From an uncultured Porphyromonadaceae bacterium (GTDB taxonomy: Bacteria > Bacteroidota > Bacteroidia > Bacteroidales > Muribaculaceae), in assembly GCA_937901905.1 (NCBI GenBank), contig CALDIF010000022.1, positions 1 through 56,119 on the forward strand: a stretch of 56,119 nt of DNA, given 5' to 3'. The position numbers were made by a program, and so were the translations under genes. The notes under the pieces were generated by a model. The model was not told the DNA's origin, ran no database searches, and saw only the letters and a program-made list of their open reading frames with translations. Below are positions 9,417 through 20,500 of the stretch, piece after piece (the stretch's first letter is position 1; the number at the start of each line of letters is the position of its first letter).

Positions 9417-10340
9417 TTACTTGGTTTTACCTTTAGGCTTAGACTTGTCTTTAGACTTCTTCTTAGGCTGCTCGCCTACCGGAGTTATCTTGAAGAGTGA
9501 CTCGTTGTCCTGCTCAACAACGCTCGAAGCAGGTTCGCTACGGTCAAGGAAAGGGAAGCACACGTTCCACTGTCCGTCACGACATGTCAACACTCCACAC
9601 ACTTTCAACTCGATATGCCCAATGCCCTTAAACCGGGGCACTGTCATCACGCCTCCGTAGACAGACACTCCTTGTGGGGCCTTGACAGGTACGCTCTCAC
9701 CATAGACGCCATTAACGGTAAGTGAAGTCTCGACACACTCGAAACGCAAGCCGGATAAGTTGTCCATGTCGGCATCTTTATCGGCGACTAACCAAACTAT
9801 CCAACCCGACTTGTCACCTGCTTGCGTGTCAAGTTTTAACGATGTTTCGGAGAACTTATCGGACTCATATAGAAACACGGTTGAGTCACACAAGACATCG
9901 GCTTTTCCCCATGATGTGCCGTGAGGAACAAAGCCTATAGTATCATTCAAGTCGGCATACGCCGCTTCATAGTAAACAGGGGTATAGTTGTCTTTATACT
10001 TTTGAAACGGTCGATTATGACGCCACGGATAAACGGTGTTATCGGTCAAGCAATAGCCTGTCGGTGTTTTCAAGCCGACACCGTAACCGATGCCGAACAC
10101 GATATTACCATTGAGCCCGAAAATGCCGTCGTCCTCATCTCGGATTTGGAAACTTTGTGAGGTGAGAAACAAGCCCGGCTTGACAGCACGAGAGATGATA
10201 TCACACATTACGCTATCCTTGCGTGCTTTATCTGCAATCACTTCATCAGGGCTTAACTTTATAGACCCGATTAACTGAGCATTTACCGGCATACAAACGC
10301 CGATGAATATCACAATCAGAGTAAACAATAACTTTTTCAT
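9417..10340 (-). CDS. Secreted protein of unknown function with basic tail
   Basis: 307 residues. A signal peptide (about 1-21, MKKLLFTLIVIFIGVCMPVNA) precedes an all-beta-looking protein with no family I can name. The C-terminus is strongly basic (KKKSKDKSKPKGKTK), like the tail of the neighbouring PP2C/LysM protein, and may hold it to anionic envelope polymers. It lies between the FHA-protease (10 bp) and the PP2C gene (11 bp) in the same operon, so it may be a substrate or partner of either. No enzyme motif was found. Confidence 0.7.
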   Translation of the reverse strand: MKKLLFTLIVIFIGVCMPVNAQLIGSIKLSPDEVIADKARKDSVMCDIISRAVKPGLFLTSQSFQIRDEDDGIFGLNGNIVFGIGYGVGLKTPTGYCLTDNTVYPWRHNRPFQKYKDNYTPVYYEAAYADLNDTIGFVPHGTSWGKADVLCDSTVFLYESDKFSETSLKLDTQAGDKSGWIVWLVADKDADMDNLSGLRFECVETSLTVNGVYGESVPVKAPQGVSVYGGVMTVPRFKGIGHIELKVCGVLTCRDGQWNVCFPFLDRSEPASSVVEQDNESLFKITPVGEQPKKKSKDKSKPKGKTK

Positions 10341-10350
10341 TTAACAAGAT

Positions 10351-11898
10351 TTATTTCAAGTTATACAATGGTGTGATGCCTCCCATGTTGTCATACACCG
10401 AGAACGAGACGATACCGACAGCCTTGAAAGTGCCGTTATCATCGTAGAACACCGGACCACCCGAATTACCGTGCTCGTAATTTTTTCCGGTGATTAAAAT
10501 CAGTCCTTCATTAAGTCCGCGACCGGAGGTTTGGCACGAGCCGTACAAACAGGATCCGCTTGAGGAACTGTGTCCTCGCGGATAACCGAGCACCTCAAGA
10601 CGCGAGCCCGCAGGCAACTGTGACGACAATGACGCATCGGCCTTAATTGAACCTGCTTGACCCACATTGGCGTAAGCCCAATCGCTTCCTTTCGCACCCG
10701 TGGCACGAGTGATAGACTTACCTTCTCCCACATCGGCACGATATTCATCGCTCCGTGTCGTTCTGAATTGAGTTGAATTGAGAGTGAGTTCTTTGGACGG
10801 AGAACGTGCATATATCACCGAGACCAACTCGACACCGTTCGACCCGGTTAATCCGGAAAGGAATAACGCTTTATAAGTATCGTCCTTAAGGTCATCTAAC
10901 TGTTGCTCCAGGGCATCTGCCGAATCAAATTTCCACCCCTCGATACAGTGTTTTGCCGTCACGAAACGACCGTCACTAAGCAGATAACCTGTTGCGGTCC
11001 ATCCCAATGTGCCACCACCTGACGTTTGGAGCGGAATCAATTTCCCTTCATATGAAGCACAAATTGCCGCTTGTATGAAAAAGATGTCTCCCTCGTATTG
11101 TTGCAATGCCGACACCGAGCCGCCACCGCCGCCACCGCCGCCACCTTGGCGGACGACAACGGTCTTGTGGATGGGGCGCGATTTCACCTTGAGCAACGAG
11201 TCGAGGCGTGCTTGCTCCACAGCCGCGTCCTCAATTTGTTTCTCGAGGTCGGCATTTTTCTCCTTCAACTTGGCAAGCATGTCCTCAGAGTTAGTAATCT
11301 GTTGTGCGAATTTTGCCAGTTCTTCATCATACTTGTGTTTTTGCCACAGGTTCCACGTCACCAAACCGCCAACGGCGAGCACAAGCACACATGTCAATGC
11401 TGCAATCGCTGTCTTATAGGGGCGCAACGCTTGCTGCCTGAATAGGCTCAAACGACGCGTCAACCCGATGCTCGCCACGGTCGATCGCTTGCCTGTGGGC
11501 ACGATAAACCCCAAGCGAGGTCCCCCGACAGACAACTGTATTTCGTCACCGTTTTCAAGAAACCACTCGGTGCGCACGGGGCGACCGTTCACGAGGGTCG
11601 AGTTGGTCTTGGAAATGGGAATTATCTTCCAGCGGTCACCATCCTTGACAATGCCGGCATGATGACGCGACACGGTCTTGAATGCCTCGTCGTAACGAAC
11701 CTGACAATGGGTATCTCGACCGATCTCGATATTGTCAACAATGATTTCTTGTGACTCACCGGCTCGGTGATACTTACTTGTTTCACGATGCTCCAATATA
11801 TAATACCGGCGTCCGCCGGGCTTGAATAGCGAACTCATACCGGCACCCACCGAACCCGATAGGGTGTTGCTATAACGTTGTGTAGTTCTACCTGCCAT
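10351..11898 (-). CDS. FHA - transmembrane - trypsin-like serine protease
   Basis: 515 residues. A cytoplasmic FHA domain (about 50-133: IEIGRDTHC, then VSRHHAGI and NSTLVNG) is followed by a membrane helix (about 163-184), a coiled coil (about 187-238), nine glycines in a row (252-260), and a trypsin/DegP-like protease domain (about 262-515). The likely triad is His317 (VTAKHC), Asp406 (GSDWAY) and Ser479 (HGNSGGP). The layout could carry a phosphothreonine signal from the cytoplasm to proteolysis in the periplasm, which is inference. The glycine run is encoded by GGT-type repeats near 11,120-11,150. No PDZ domain is present, unlike DegP. Confidence 0.9.
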   Translation of the reverse strand: MAGRTTQRYSNTLSGSVGAGMSSLFKPGGRRYYILEHRETSKYHRAGESQEIIVDNIEIGRDTHCQVRYDEAFKTVSRHHAGIVKDGDRWKIIPISKTNSTLVNGRPVRTEWFLENGDEIQLSVGGPRLGFIVPTGKRSTVASIGLTRRLSLFRQQALRPYKTAIAALTCVLVLAVGGLVTWNLWQKHKYDEELAKFAQQITNSEDMLAKLKEKNADLEKQIEDAAVEQARLDSLLKVKSRPIHKTVVVRQGGGGGGGGGSVSALQQYEGDIFFIQAAICASYEGKLIPLQTSGGGTLGWTATGYLLSDGRFVTAKHCIEGWKFDSADALEQQLDDLKDDTYKALFLSGLTGSNGVELVSVIYARSPSKELTLNSTQFRTTRSDEYRADVGEGKSITRATGAKGSDWAYANVGQAGSIKADASLSSQLPAGSRLEVLGYPRGHSSSSGSCLYGSCQTSGRGLNEGLILITGKNYEHGNSGGPVFYDDNGTFKAVGIVSFSVYDNMGGITPLYNLK

Positions 11899-11915
11899 AT
11901 AAATATAAATAGGTT

Positions 11916-13211
11916 TTAGTATGCTTCTGCTCTAAGTTTGGTATCACCTATTGAGATAATGTCGCCCGGTGAAAAGGGTGCGCCGTTGACACCCACTTCA
12001 TGTGAGTTTACAAAGGTTCCGTTAGTTGACGGTTTCCAATAGCAGGGACCTGTATCGAATATACACTGCCCGTCACGTATCACCCACGAACCGGTATCGT
12101 AGTCCAATTCCAAAGTGCAATGCTGTCGCGAAATGTAGGAACTGTTATTTTCACAAATTGCAATATCATTGACCACCCCCACATCACGGCGACCCATTAA
12201 CAAGATGGCTCGCTCACCAATCAACATATCATCAAGTTTATACACTTTGCCATATTCCTCGCCCTGCATCACGCGCAACAACACACCGTTTATAATGGTG
12301 CTTGAGAAATTAACCGGGTTTTCGCTCGGTGCATTGACTTTATTGATATTCGGCACCAATTTAAGGACATCGTCAACACTTTGCAGACGATGGTGAAAAT
12401 CGGCTTTCAAACAACCGTCAATCAAGTTATACCAACCGGCTGCCGCTGCCGTACGTGACAATAATTGTTTATTCCAATCGCCGGCTTTTCCTCGATTGAT
12501 ATAGGGGACCAAATCTCGCTCACTATCCAATCGTCCGAATGGCAACTCGCCCGTGAGGAGTTGGAACATCATCACCCCAAAGGAGAAAATATCGGTAGTC
12601 GGTAACACAGTGGCATCTTTACGCGGATTGAGTTGTTCAGGTGGCATGTAGGCGTACGTTCCGAATATTTGTTTGGGTTTTCCTAACAAGTTACGCTCTG
12701 TCATACGCTTGTTGCGGTCTCCTGATATGCCGAAGTCAGTTAGCGCAAAAGCGCCGTTTTTCTTCACCAACACATTCTCGGGTTTCAAGTCACGATGCAC
12801 CTTTCCACAAGAGTGTAGCGCCTTGAGCCCCATTAGCACGTGAGTAGCGATTGTAGATGTATCGGCTGCTATTGTGTCGGCATTGCAACTCAACAGGTCA
12901 CCTCCGGGGCAAAATTCCATAACTATATACGGATTACCCTCCATGAACCCATGAGAAATGGAGTGTACAAGATAGTCACTCTCAATGCGCCCGGTCTCAA
13001 ATTCCATGTCGAACCGTGCTATGAGCGACTCCCGAATATCCTCAGGAACTTCCCACAACTTGAGCAACTTGAGGGCATACTTCGCACCGTTTCGGTCGCA
13101 CACGAGATATACCCGACCGAACGAACCCTCACCTAATACTTTGACTATTGTGTAACTATTGTCTACCGTGTCACCGATTGACAATGCACACCGTTGTACT
13201 ACCACCGGCAT
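11916..13211 (-). CDS. Cytoplasmic Ser/Thr kinase fused to a C-terminal FHA domain
   Basis: 431 residues. The kinase domain is about 20-290: glycine loop GEGSFGRVY (27-35), Lys48, HRDLKPENV (139-147, canonical HRD), DFG 159-161 and PPE 190-192. The FHA domain is about 325-428, with SYISRQHC and STNGTFVN. No signal peptide or membrane helix is present, so it is cytosolic, unlike the other two kinases. A kinase carrying its own phosphopeptide reader can dock on phosphorylated partners. It is the second gene of the operon, 9 bp after the zinc-ribbon/FHA gene. The canonical HRD loop suggests a separate lineage from the two HQD kinases downstream. Confidence 0.92.
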   Translation of the reverse strand: MPVVVQRCALSIGDTVDNSYTIVKVLGEGSFGRVYLVCDRNGAKYALKLLKLWEVPEDIRESLIARFDMEFETGRIESDYLVHSISHGFMEGNPYIVMEFCPGGDLLSCNADTIAADTSTIATHVLMGLKALHSCGKVHRDLKPENVLVKKNGAFALTDFGISGDRNKRMTERNLLGKPKQIFGTYAYMPPEQLNPRKDATVLPTTDIFSFGVMMFQLLTGELPFGRLDSERDLVPYINRGKAGDWNKQLLSRTAAAAGWYNLIDGCLKADFHHRLQSVDDVLKLVPNINKVNAPSENPVNFSSTIINGVLLRVMQGEEYGKVYKLDDMLIGERAILLMGRRDVGVVNDIAICENNSSYISRQHCTLELDYDTGSWVIRDGQCIFDTGPCYWKPSTNGTFVNSHEVGVNGAPFSPGDIISIGDTKLRAEAY

Positions 13212-13220
13212 AACATTTCT

Positions 13221-13943
13221 TTACTCGTGGAACTCAAACAAGCGGTTACCCAATAGTATCATGTCACCGTCATGCAACTCAATGCGACGAGAGGCGAGAA
13301 CAAAGGTAGTGTGTTGTTCGCTGCGGTCTTCAATATACCACGTGCCATTATCATTGCTTACAACCGCTTGAACCTTTGATGTTATTGACGCATTGGATGT
13401 TTCGGTATTATCACGATTTAACGACACCTCACTGCCTTCATATTCAATCTCGTCCAATTCGTGTCTTTCTCCTACTCGTTTAACCGGCTTGAGGACAAAA
13501 GTGGGCTCGGCTGCGATATTCATCAAATAAGGATTTACTGTACCTCGGTATGACCCGTTATCCAAACGAGTGGGACGACGCACGGCACGCGAGGAAGAAT
13601 GCTCGTGTGCCTCATGTGAATTTCCTACGAGCTCGTTTTGCTGTACTGCACTCACTTGAAATTTACAATTAGGGCATTTATCGGTCCCGGCTCTCAAAGG
13701 ATAACCGCACTTGGGACATGGCTTGCCTTGTCGGGCGGATTCCTCGTTAGCCGACGATGCCGTGTAACCACCTCGTTCTCTCAAGGCAACATCTTCACGA
13801 ATGGTTTCATGTAACAACTCTTCGGATGACTCACCGGCGTTAACACTTTGATTTCCGTTATCATGTGAGACAAGCGGTGCATTACACTTCACACAGTTCG
13901 TCACATTCGGCTTATTGGGCCAACCACAATTTTTACAACGCAT
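13221..13943 (-). CDS. Double zinc-ribbon protein with C-terminal FHA domain
   Basis: 240 residues. An N-terminal zinc ribbon (Cys3, Cys6, Cys17, Cys20: CKNCGWPN...CVKCN) and a second ribbon (CPKCGYPL...CPNCKF, about 75-95) are followed by a linker and a divergent FHA fold (about 165-240, ending DMILLGNRLFEFHE). No membrane segment is seen. It is the first clear gene of the kinase operon, 9 bp before the kinase/FHA gene. A soluble adaptor that reads phosphothreonine is the likely role. The FHA domain lacks a clean SxxH motif, so phosphopeptide binding is less certain than in the other readers. Confidence 0.8.
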   Translation of the reverse strand: MRCKNCGWPNKPNVTNCVKCNAPLVSHDNGNQSVNAGESSEELLHETIREDVALRERGGYTASSANEESARQGKPCPKCGYPLRAGTDKCPNCKFQVSAVQQNELVGNSHEAHEHSSSRAVRRPTRLDNGSYRGTVNPYLMNIAAEPTFVLKPVKRVGERHELDEIEYEGSEVSLNRDNTETSNASITSKVQAVVSNDNGTWYIEDRSEQHTTFVLASRRIELHDGDMILLGNRLFEFHE

Positions 13944-13946
13944 TTT

Positions 13947-14171
13947 TTACCATATTGCAGCAACAGGTCCCTTGAAGCCGATTAAACTATTACTGTTATG
14001 ATGATTATCAACCTTGTGCGACACACCAAAAGACGTGGAACCCATCAATAGTTGCTCGCTCCATCCTCTAAAGGCTCTCGCATAGCCTGTGTAGCAGGAA
14101 CGAGCAACCCAATAGTCCACGTCAATTGTGCTATTCTTGCGCACCCGGCGGAAGTCACAATGACAAGTCAT
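13947..14171 (-). CDS. Small ORF just upstream of the kinase operon, uncertain
   Basis: 74 codons ending 3 bp before the zinc-ribbon/FHA start, a spacing that fits coupling. The product (contains DVDYWVARSCYTGYARAF and ends GFKGPVAAIW) is not recognised. Upstream in the same frame the reading continues beyond a TGA with coding-like sequence ending SVRCVY, so this could be the tail of a decayed gene. It may equally be a chance ORF in leader RNA. Confidence 0.25.
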   Translation of the reverse strand: MTCHCDFRRVRKNSTIDVDYWVARSCYTGYARAFRGWSEQLLMGSTSFGVSHKVDNHHNSNSLIGFKGPVAAIW

Positions 14172-14362
14172 CGCAACTTCCGGGGCGCATCAATAAACAC
14201 ACCGAACGGACATCTCAGGTCGCTTGCTGCTTTGCGCTACACATGAATTTGCGAGATTCTTAGAGGGCAAAGACAAGACGCATGAAACATCTTACTAATA
14301 TGTCGCGATTGTACGACAGCCGGAAATTATATTCATAAGATCCGTGGCGCATTAATCGCTTG

Positions 14363-14393
14363 CAAATTTAATACATTTTTCAATAAAATCAAA
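14363..14393 (-). promoter_or_regulatory. Bacteroidota-type promoter for the kinase operon
   Basis: On the minus strand TAAATTTG (14370 to 14363) matches the -7 consensus TAnnTTTG, and TTTG (14393-14390) sits 19 bp upstream as the -33 box. It lies about 420 bp before the first clear gene, leaving a long leader. Confidence 0.5.
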
Positions 14394-14451
14394 TTTGCAA
14401 CCATTTTTAATATTATTTTCGTTACAACAGCTATTATATCGGTGAATCGAA

Positions 14452-14486
14452 CGAGGGCGTTTATTTTACATTGATAAACGCCCTCG
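14452..14486 (-). terminator. sprA terminator hairpin
   Basis: Arms 14452-14463 and 14475-14486 (CGAGGGCGTTTA and its complement) form a 12-bp stem, 39 bp past the sprA stop. The T tract is weak on the minus side. Confidence 0.55.
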
Positions 14487-14524
14487 CTTTGTTATTAAGT
14501 GGGTTCAAACAGGTGTTACACCGG

Positions 14525-17500
14525 TTACTTGGTGAGGCTCATGTTGATGGAGATGCCGTAGTTGCTATTGGTTGTCGGGTAAGCCGTGGTCGACACGAGC
14601 GGTGTATTAATCTGGTGATCAAAGTAGGCACCCAACGTGAGACGCTTGCTTAACACATAGTTGGCGGTGAAGTTGATTGACAAGGTCTTGGTCCCGCTTG
14701 TGGCTTGAGCCGTGGCGTCCTCAATCTTGCGTATGAGTGCGTTGTTGTTACCCCATTGCAAATCGAAATTCAAGGTCAGGTCGTTGCTGACACCCTCTTG
14801 CTTGTTGCGTATCTTGAGTACGCTGTTAAAGTTGGCAATCTTGTAACCCACACCCACTGTAAACTGCTTGTTATTGGCTTCCACGACCTGACCGGCAGCG
14901 GTGTTGAGGGTGAGAGTGCGACTGTCGTTATACTGCAGGTTGACTGTCATGCCGTTGTTGAGTGTTGCACTGACACCGACAAGGGGCGCGAATTTCTCGG
15001 TGATGGACACCGATGCAATGTTATAAGGTGACGACGGAATTGCACCACCGGTCAACTCGTCCTTGGTGAAACCGATATTATCTCCTACCATCACCCAATC
15101 GGTAAACGAGTTGAACGACCCGACGCTGTAAGTACACTGATAGGCATGTGTTATAGTGAGGCTCTTGAGGCGCTTGCTGAAGAACGGGATTTTGGACAAG
15201 CCGTCATAAGTCAAACGCCAGTTAGGTAAGATTTCTTTAATCCCCGGGAACGGGTTGAGCGACACCTTACTCGGATTCTTACCCGAATAAGCGGCAAGGA
15301 ATGCCGGTATCAACACGTCGCTGCTAGCGGCATTAACCGTGCCGTTAGCGGGGTCGTACACATTTCCTGCCATGATAGTGCCCTGTATAAATCCTCTATC
15401 GGGATAAGACACACCGGTATATTGCGACTGCAAGCGATCGGCCACCACGGGGATAGCCTTGAGGAAACTGTCAAAGGCTTTACTGTGATAACCGTCGGAG
15501 GCACTTGAGCCTCGCAGAGCCGTTTTCAGAGCCACGTGGGTCTTGGTGTAAGAGCCACCGTAGATGATGCCCATGTTGTCATACATGAACTGGATTTGAT
15601 TGGTGCGATTGTCGGTGCGATTGCCCGTGAGGGTGATTTTAAGTCCTCTGACAGGTTCCAGTTGCACCTCGGCATTAAACTCGCTCGTGTTACTGTAGAT
15701 AGCAGGCGACGTCTGCGTTTGGTCGCCTAACAGCCACCCACGCGTTTTAGCCTTTTCAATGAAACTGTCGTCGGTAAATCCGAAGGCGAATGCCAATCCC
15801 GGAGCCATCACATCGTAATGGTTGTTTTGACCGAAAATGTCGCCGACATCGGGCACAAACTGCGGCAATGACAGCGAACGCGTGGTGCGATAACGAATGC
15901 TTACCGAGCGCACACTCATTGCCAACCGTGTGGAGTATTGCGCCAACTCACTCCAAAAGTTTTTCTTCTCTTGCTCCTGCACCTCGGTGACGGTGAACTT
16001 GATGTTTTGGTCTCCCCTATTGAGGATTTCCACACTATTGTTGTCAATCGACTTGAACTCCACCGCAAACGGTTTGTTGCCCGTGGTGGTCGCCGTGACC
16101 TTAACTTTCTTCACGTTCATGTTGTGCTTGATCACGGTCGAGGTGTCTTGCTGCAACTTGAACGTACGTGAGAACTTCTTGGGTTTGACCGCCTTATTGC
16201 GCTGCTGACTCCCCGTTCCGCTGAAACGTTTGTTAACTGCCGCAAGATACGGAATCTTGTTATACAACTGGTCAAGGGTCATGCGACCGTCAATGCTCAA
16301 GTTACTCTGGTTAGCAATTTTGTTGCCGCTGACAACGCCGTCTATCGTCGTACCGCGCTCCCAGTTGTAAGTGGCATTATAGGTAGCGCTTGCCGTCATG
16401 AAACTCAAGATGGGAATTTCATTGAGAGGCATTTTATAGGTAGCATTGAAAGTTTGATTATACTGCCACGGTGTGCCCAAGTGCTTGATTGATTGCCACA
16501 CGCTGTCACGCCAATCGCGATAACGGTCGGGGAAGAGACGTTTGTTCACCTGTCCTACAGGCTCAAGAATGTGGGCCGTGGTGTTGCTGCTGAACGAAGC
16601 ACTGAGGCTTTTGGTGAAATTCCATGTCAGCGCAAACTGACGATCCCACAAGAAATTCTTACTCACGCTCACCGGCAACTCGACATCGATGTCGGTCTCG
16701 TTGCGCGTCTGCTGTTCATAGTAATGACGCGAGATATTGGTCGAGAACGCCACGCTTGCCGGCAGCCAACGGAATTCCCAATCGCGCACGAACTTCCACG
16801 TTTTCTTTTTCTCGTCTATCCAGCCGAACGGCTTGAACGGCTTGACATAGGGGCTCCAACTGTATTGCAAACTGCCGCGATAGTCGTTAGTGTTCTCGTA
16901 CTCGTTGTCGGGGTCGTTGAGATGGCTCTTGGTTGACGAGTATGAGAAGGTGAAGTTAGCCGGATCCCACGGCATGGGATTCTTGCTCTTCACGTCGAAC
17001 TTGACTCCCGAGAGGGAGAATGCCTTGACTGTGCGTTCGGTGACCGCGTAATTATTGATGCTGTCCCGTTGATGCTTGGTGTCGGTCGCTTCGAGGGCGT
17101 CTTTGAGCAATATATCTTGATCCAAGGGGTTGTACTTGGGTGTGGTGCGCTCGTTACTGTAACTGTAATAGATGGGGGCACGCAGTTTGACCTTTGCCGG
17201 TATAAAACGTCCGAGGTCGGTTTGCACCGCGATGTTATACTGGTTGAAATCGTCAAGTCGACGCTGGCTGAGGCTTTGATCGACCGACCCGAAACCGTTA
17301 CTCTCGTGGTGATAACCGACATTGAGGGTTGCAATATCACTCAAGCCCAGTGTCGCCTGAGCCTTTGCAGCCCAACCGCCCTTGTTGTCAAAGTCGGTCA
17401 AGCGCAACTCATCGACCCACACCACACAGTTACGCGAAGTTGACGCGTTGTTGCGCACACCTATCAATATCACACGCACATCGCTCAACGACGGGTTACC

Positions 17501-20500
17501 CATCACTGTCACGCGGTTAGCGGGGTGATCGGGATCGACATCGGTAAAGCGCGCGATGTAACTCACACCCTCGGCACCCGACATCTTCTCGGCATTGCGT
17601 TGTTTCTTGATACCGGTGAGCACGTCAAGGTCAATATCAATCATATTTTCCTCGGGCCACACGCGCAGGCGGTCACTCGTGCTGTTGTTATTGTAGTGAC
17701 CGGCCTCGGTGAGCGATAGTGGCACCTCGTACTCATAATAGTTGTTTTTCACGTCACTACCGAGGCGGACGAACACGCTCACGTCACCGCCATGCAGGTT
17801 GTTATCGCCAATCTCCGCCTCGGCATGGACGAACATTTGCAAGCGTTGGTAAATGCGCAAGTCGAGACTCGTATTGCGATACACACCACGGGCATCACCT
17901 GCCTGCAGGTTATTCACCTTGAGTTGCATGGACTGCTCGTTGAGTTGGGTGATTTGGCTCTGTCCGCTATCGACAATTCGTGTCACGCCCGGTGGCAGCA
18001 CATAGTTCACCGGCTCGCGAGCGGCATTCTCCTCGATATTCACCGTGTTGATGGCTACACTGCCGGTAGCCGGCTGGTCACCTCGCATATTGAGGTTGTA
18101 GTCGTAGTTGCGCCACTCGCCGCGCACCAGTTGCAGTGTCGCAAATCTCAAGTGGGTTGTCTCCTTGAAACCGGTTAGGAACATGCGCATGAAACGTATC
18201 GTGGAGAAGTCGGTAATTGAGCCGACCTTCTTTTGATACTCACGCAATGGAATGGTGAACTGATACCACGTGGCGTGCTGCCGGGTTCCGTTGCGCACGG
18301 TACCGACGAACTCCTGCTTATCGGTGATATAATTGCTCCCCACCCGCAACGAGTCGGGGTGAATGGCAATACGATATTGGAAGTAACGCTCATACTCGTT
18401 GAGCGTGTTGTCTTGATTGATGTCCTCAACATCGGGTACCGAACGGGCACTCTGGTATAGGCCGTCATCGGCATCCTCGGCACCGAGCGAGTTACCCTCG
18501 GTTCCATTGTAGTGTTTGTAACGCTCAAGGATGCCCAATCGCTGTGCATCGTAGTCGTAGCCGCGATAGAAGTGATAATTGTCGGTCGCGGGGTCGTTAA
18601 GTGGCGAGTACGGGTCGTCTTGCATCGTTGCCAATGCCGCACCCGACAACTTGGAACGCAACTTGCTCACGAAGTCACGATAGGTGTCAAACTCCAACTC
18701 TTGGGCGGTCGACAAGCCGTTGAGACCCACATCTTGGTTGACACGTGCGCCTGACGTGTTGTCAAAGGCGTAGGTCATTGACGTTTGGTTACTCACACGT
18801 CCCCACACTGTCGATGTCGTGGTTACCGACGTGTCATCGTCACTCGTCGGCAAACCGTTCTCGTAACTTTTAAGACCGTCCTTGAGAATATCCTCGCTCA
18901 CCTCACCGAGGTTAAAGTAGAGGTAACCGCCGTCGCGATTGGGATTGGTCTCGTCAATAAACGGATCCAACAACCAAAATTGTATGTACTCGATATTGGA
19001 TTGCTCAAAGTTGGTATTGTCCAACTTGCGCATTATACCACCCCAACGCTTCTCGGGGTTAAGCAGTTGTCCCTCATCGTCGATATTGTCGGCATCGAGG
19101 TTGTAAGGTCCGCGTTCGCGAGGATAAAACGACAAGTTGAGTGTTTGTATGGTCGAAGCCTCACCGTAGTTGAGTTCGCGACCGGGGAACACCTCGTTAT
19201 AAGTAACCTCGCGCACGTAAGGGTTGCTCAACTGGTCAAGGTCATTTTTGATATATCCCGGTGCGTAAGACGAATTACGTTGAGTAAAAAGGCGGTCGAT
19301 GTAGTACCATGCCAACAACGAACGGTTCTTACCGTAATCAAGATTATTACTCAAACCCGCCTCGGGGAAAAGGGCTCCGGACGAAGGGTCGTAGGGTGTT
19401 GAAGCGAGGAACCACGCGTAAGGCGAGCGCAGGTCTATACCGCTCTGAGTACTCTCAAAGTCATCAATGTAACTGCTGCCGCGGTTGCTGCCCGAGCGCG
19501 CACTGTGGGGCACGAGTTGAGCAAACTCGCCCTTGAACGACAGTGTACTCGGTGCTGTGGCATTCACTGTCGGAATCTTGTTTAACAGGTTGGTCAGCCA
19601 CATGAACTTGGTGTTATACGACAAGTTAACACCCCAAATTGTATTATTGACCAACTCATCGCCGATGCTCACCTTCTCGGTCAACGCCTTCTCGCCATAG
19701 TGCATCAATGTTCCTCCCAAGTGGAAATTCTTGTTGAAAGCGTAGTCTAAATCAAGTCCAAGCAACGTTTTGCGCTGCATTGAGAAGGTGCTTTGGTTCT
19801 CAAGGGTCACGCTGACCGGAGTTCCGGCGTCTATAATGCTCTGGTTGGTGATTGTCACTTGACCCATGTTATAGTCGACGGTGTAGTCGCTATTCTCGGT
19901 CAATGTCACACCACCCGCAGTAACAACTACCGAACCGCGAGGCACGTTCATCGCGTTCAACTTGATGGTGTTGCCCCCACTTGCCTGATACTCACCGGCA
20001 AGGACAAACTTGTTTTTATATTGGTATTGTCTTGCCACAGTGAGCGTGCTGTCGTACAGTTCCTCGAACACGTAATTGTCGGCAATGGCATCGTTGCCTA
20101 TTTTCTTGCGCAAGTGGCTGCCGAACGGTTCTACCACGGGGAAAATCACTTTACCGTTGGACGAACTCACCGTGTAGCCGTCGATATAGTCGAAACGACC
20201 GTCGATATTCGCTTCGCCATTGGCATCGAGACGATCAAGGTTCATCACCTGTAACAAGGGAGTGCCACTGATGACACCGGCGGGAATATAGGTCAACTCG
20301 GTACCCGTCGTGTCGCTCAAGTACTTGATGTTTAGTTTGAAATTGGTCTTCTGCAACTGATAGGCACCGAGCGAGTACACGTTTTTCATCATCAAGTCCC
20401 ATGCCGGCAACTGCGGCGATGCCGTAGTTCCCTTGAGCAACTTGACAAACAGAGCCTGGTCGGTCGATGTTATGTCTCCCGAGAACTCACCCACCTTGTA

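Larger units (their letters stand above)
13944..14524. other. Intergenic region between sprA and the kinase operon
   Basis: About 580 bp. It holds, on the minus strand, the sprA terminator (14452-14486), a Bacteroidota-type promoter (14363-14393) and the uncertain ORF 13947-14171. The stretch from 14,340 to 14,440 is very AT-rich. Nothing else was found. Confidence 0.6.

Noticed and set aside
11107..11155. GCC-type triplet run as a phase-variable repeat
   Set aside because: It encodes the nine-glycine linker in frame; triplet changes would alter linker length, not switch the gene off.
136..13943. Type VI secretion threonine-phosphorylation locus
   Set aside because: Kinase, PP2C and FHA genes fit, but no Tss gene is in the window.
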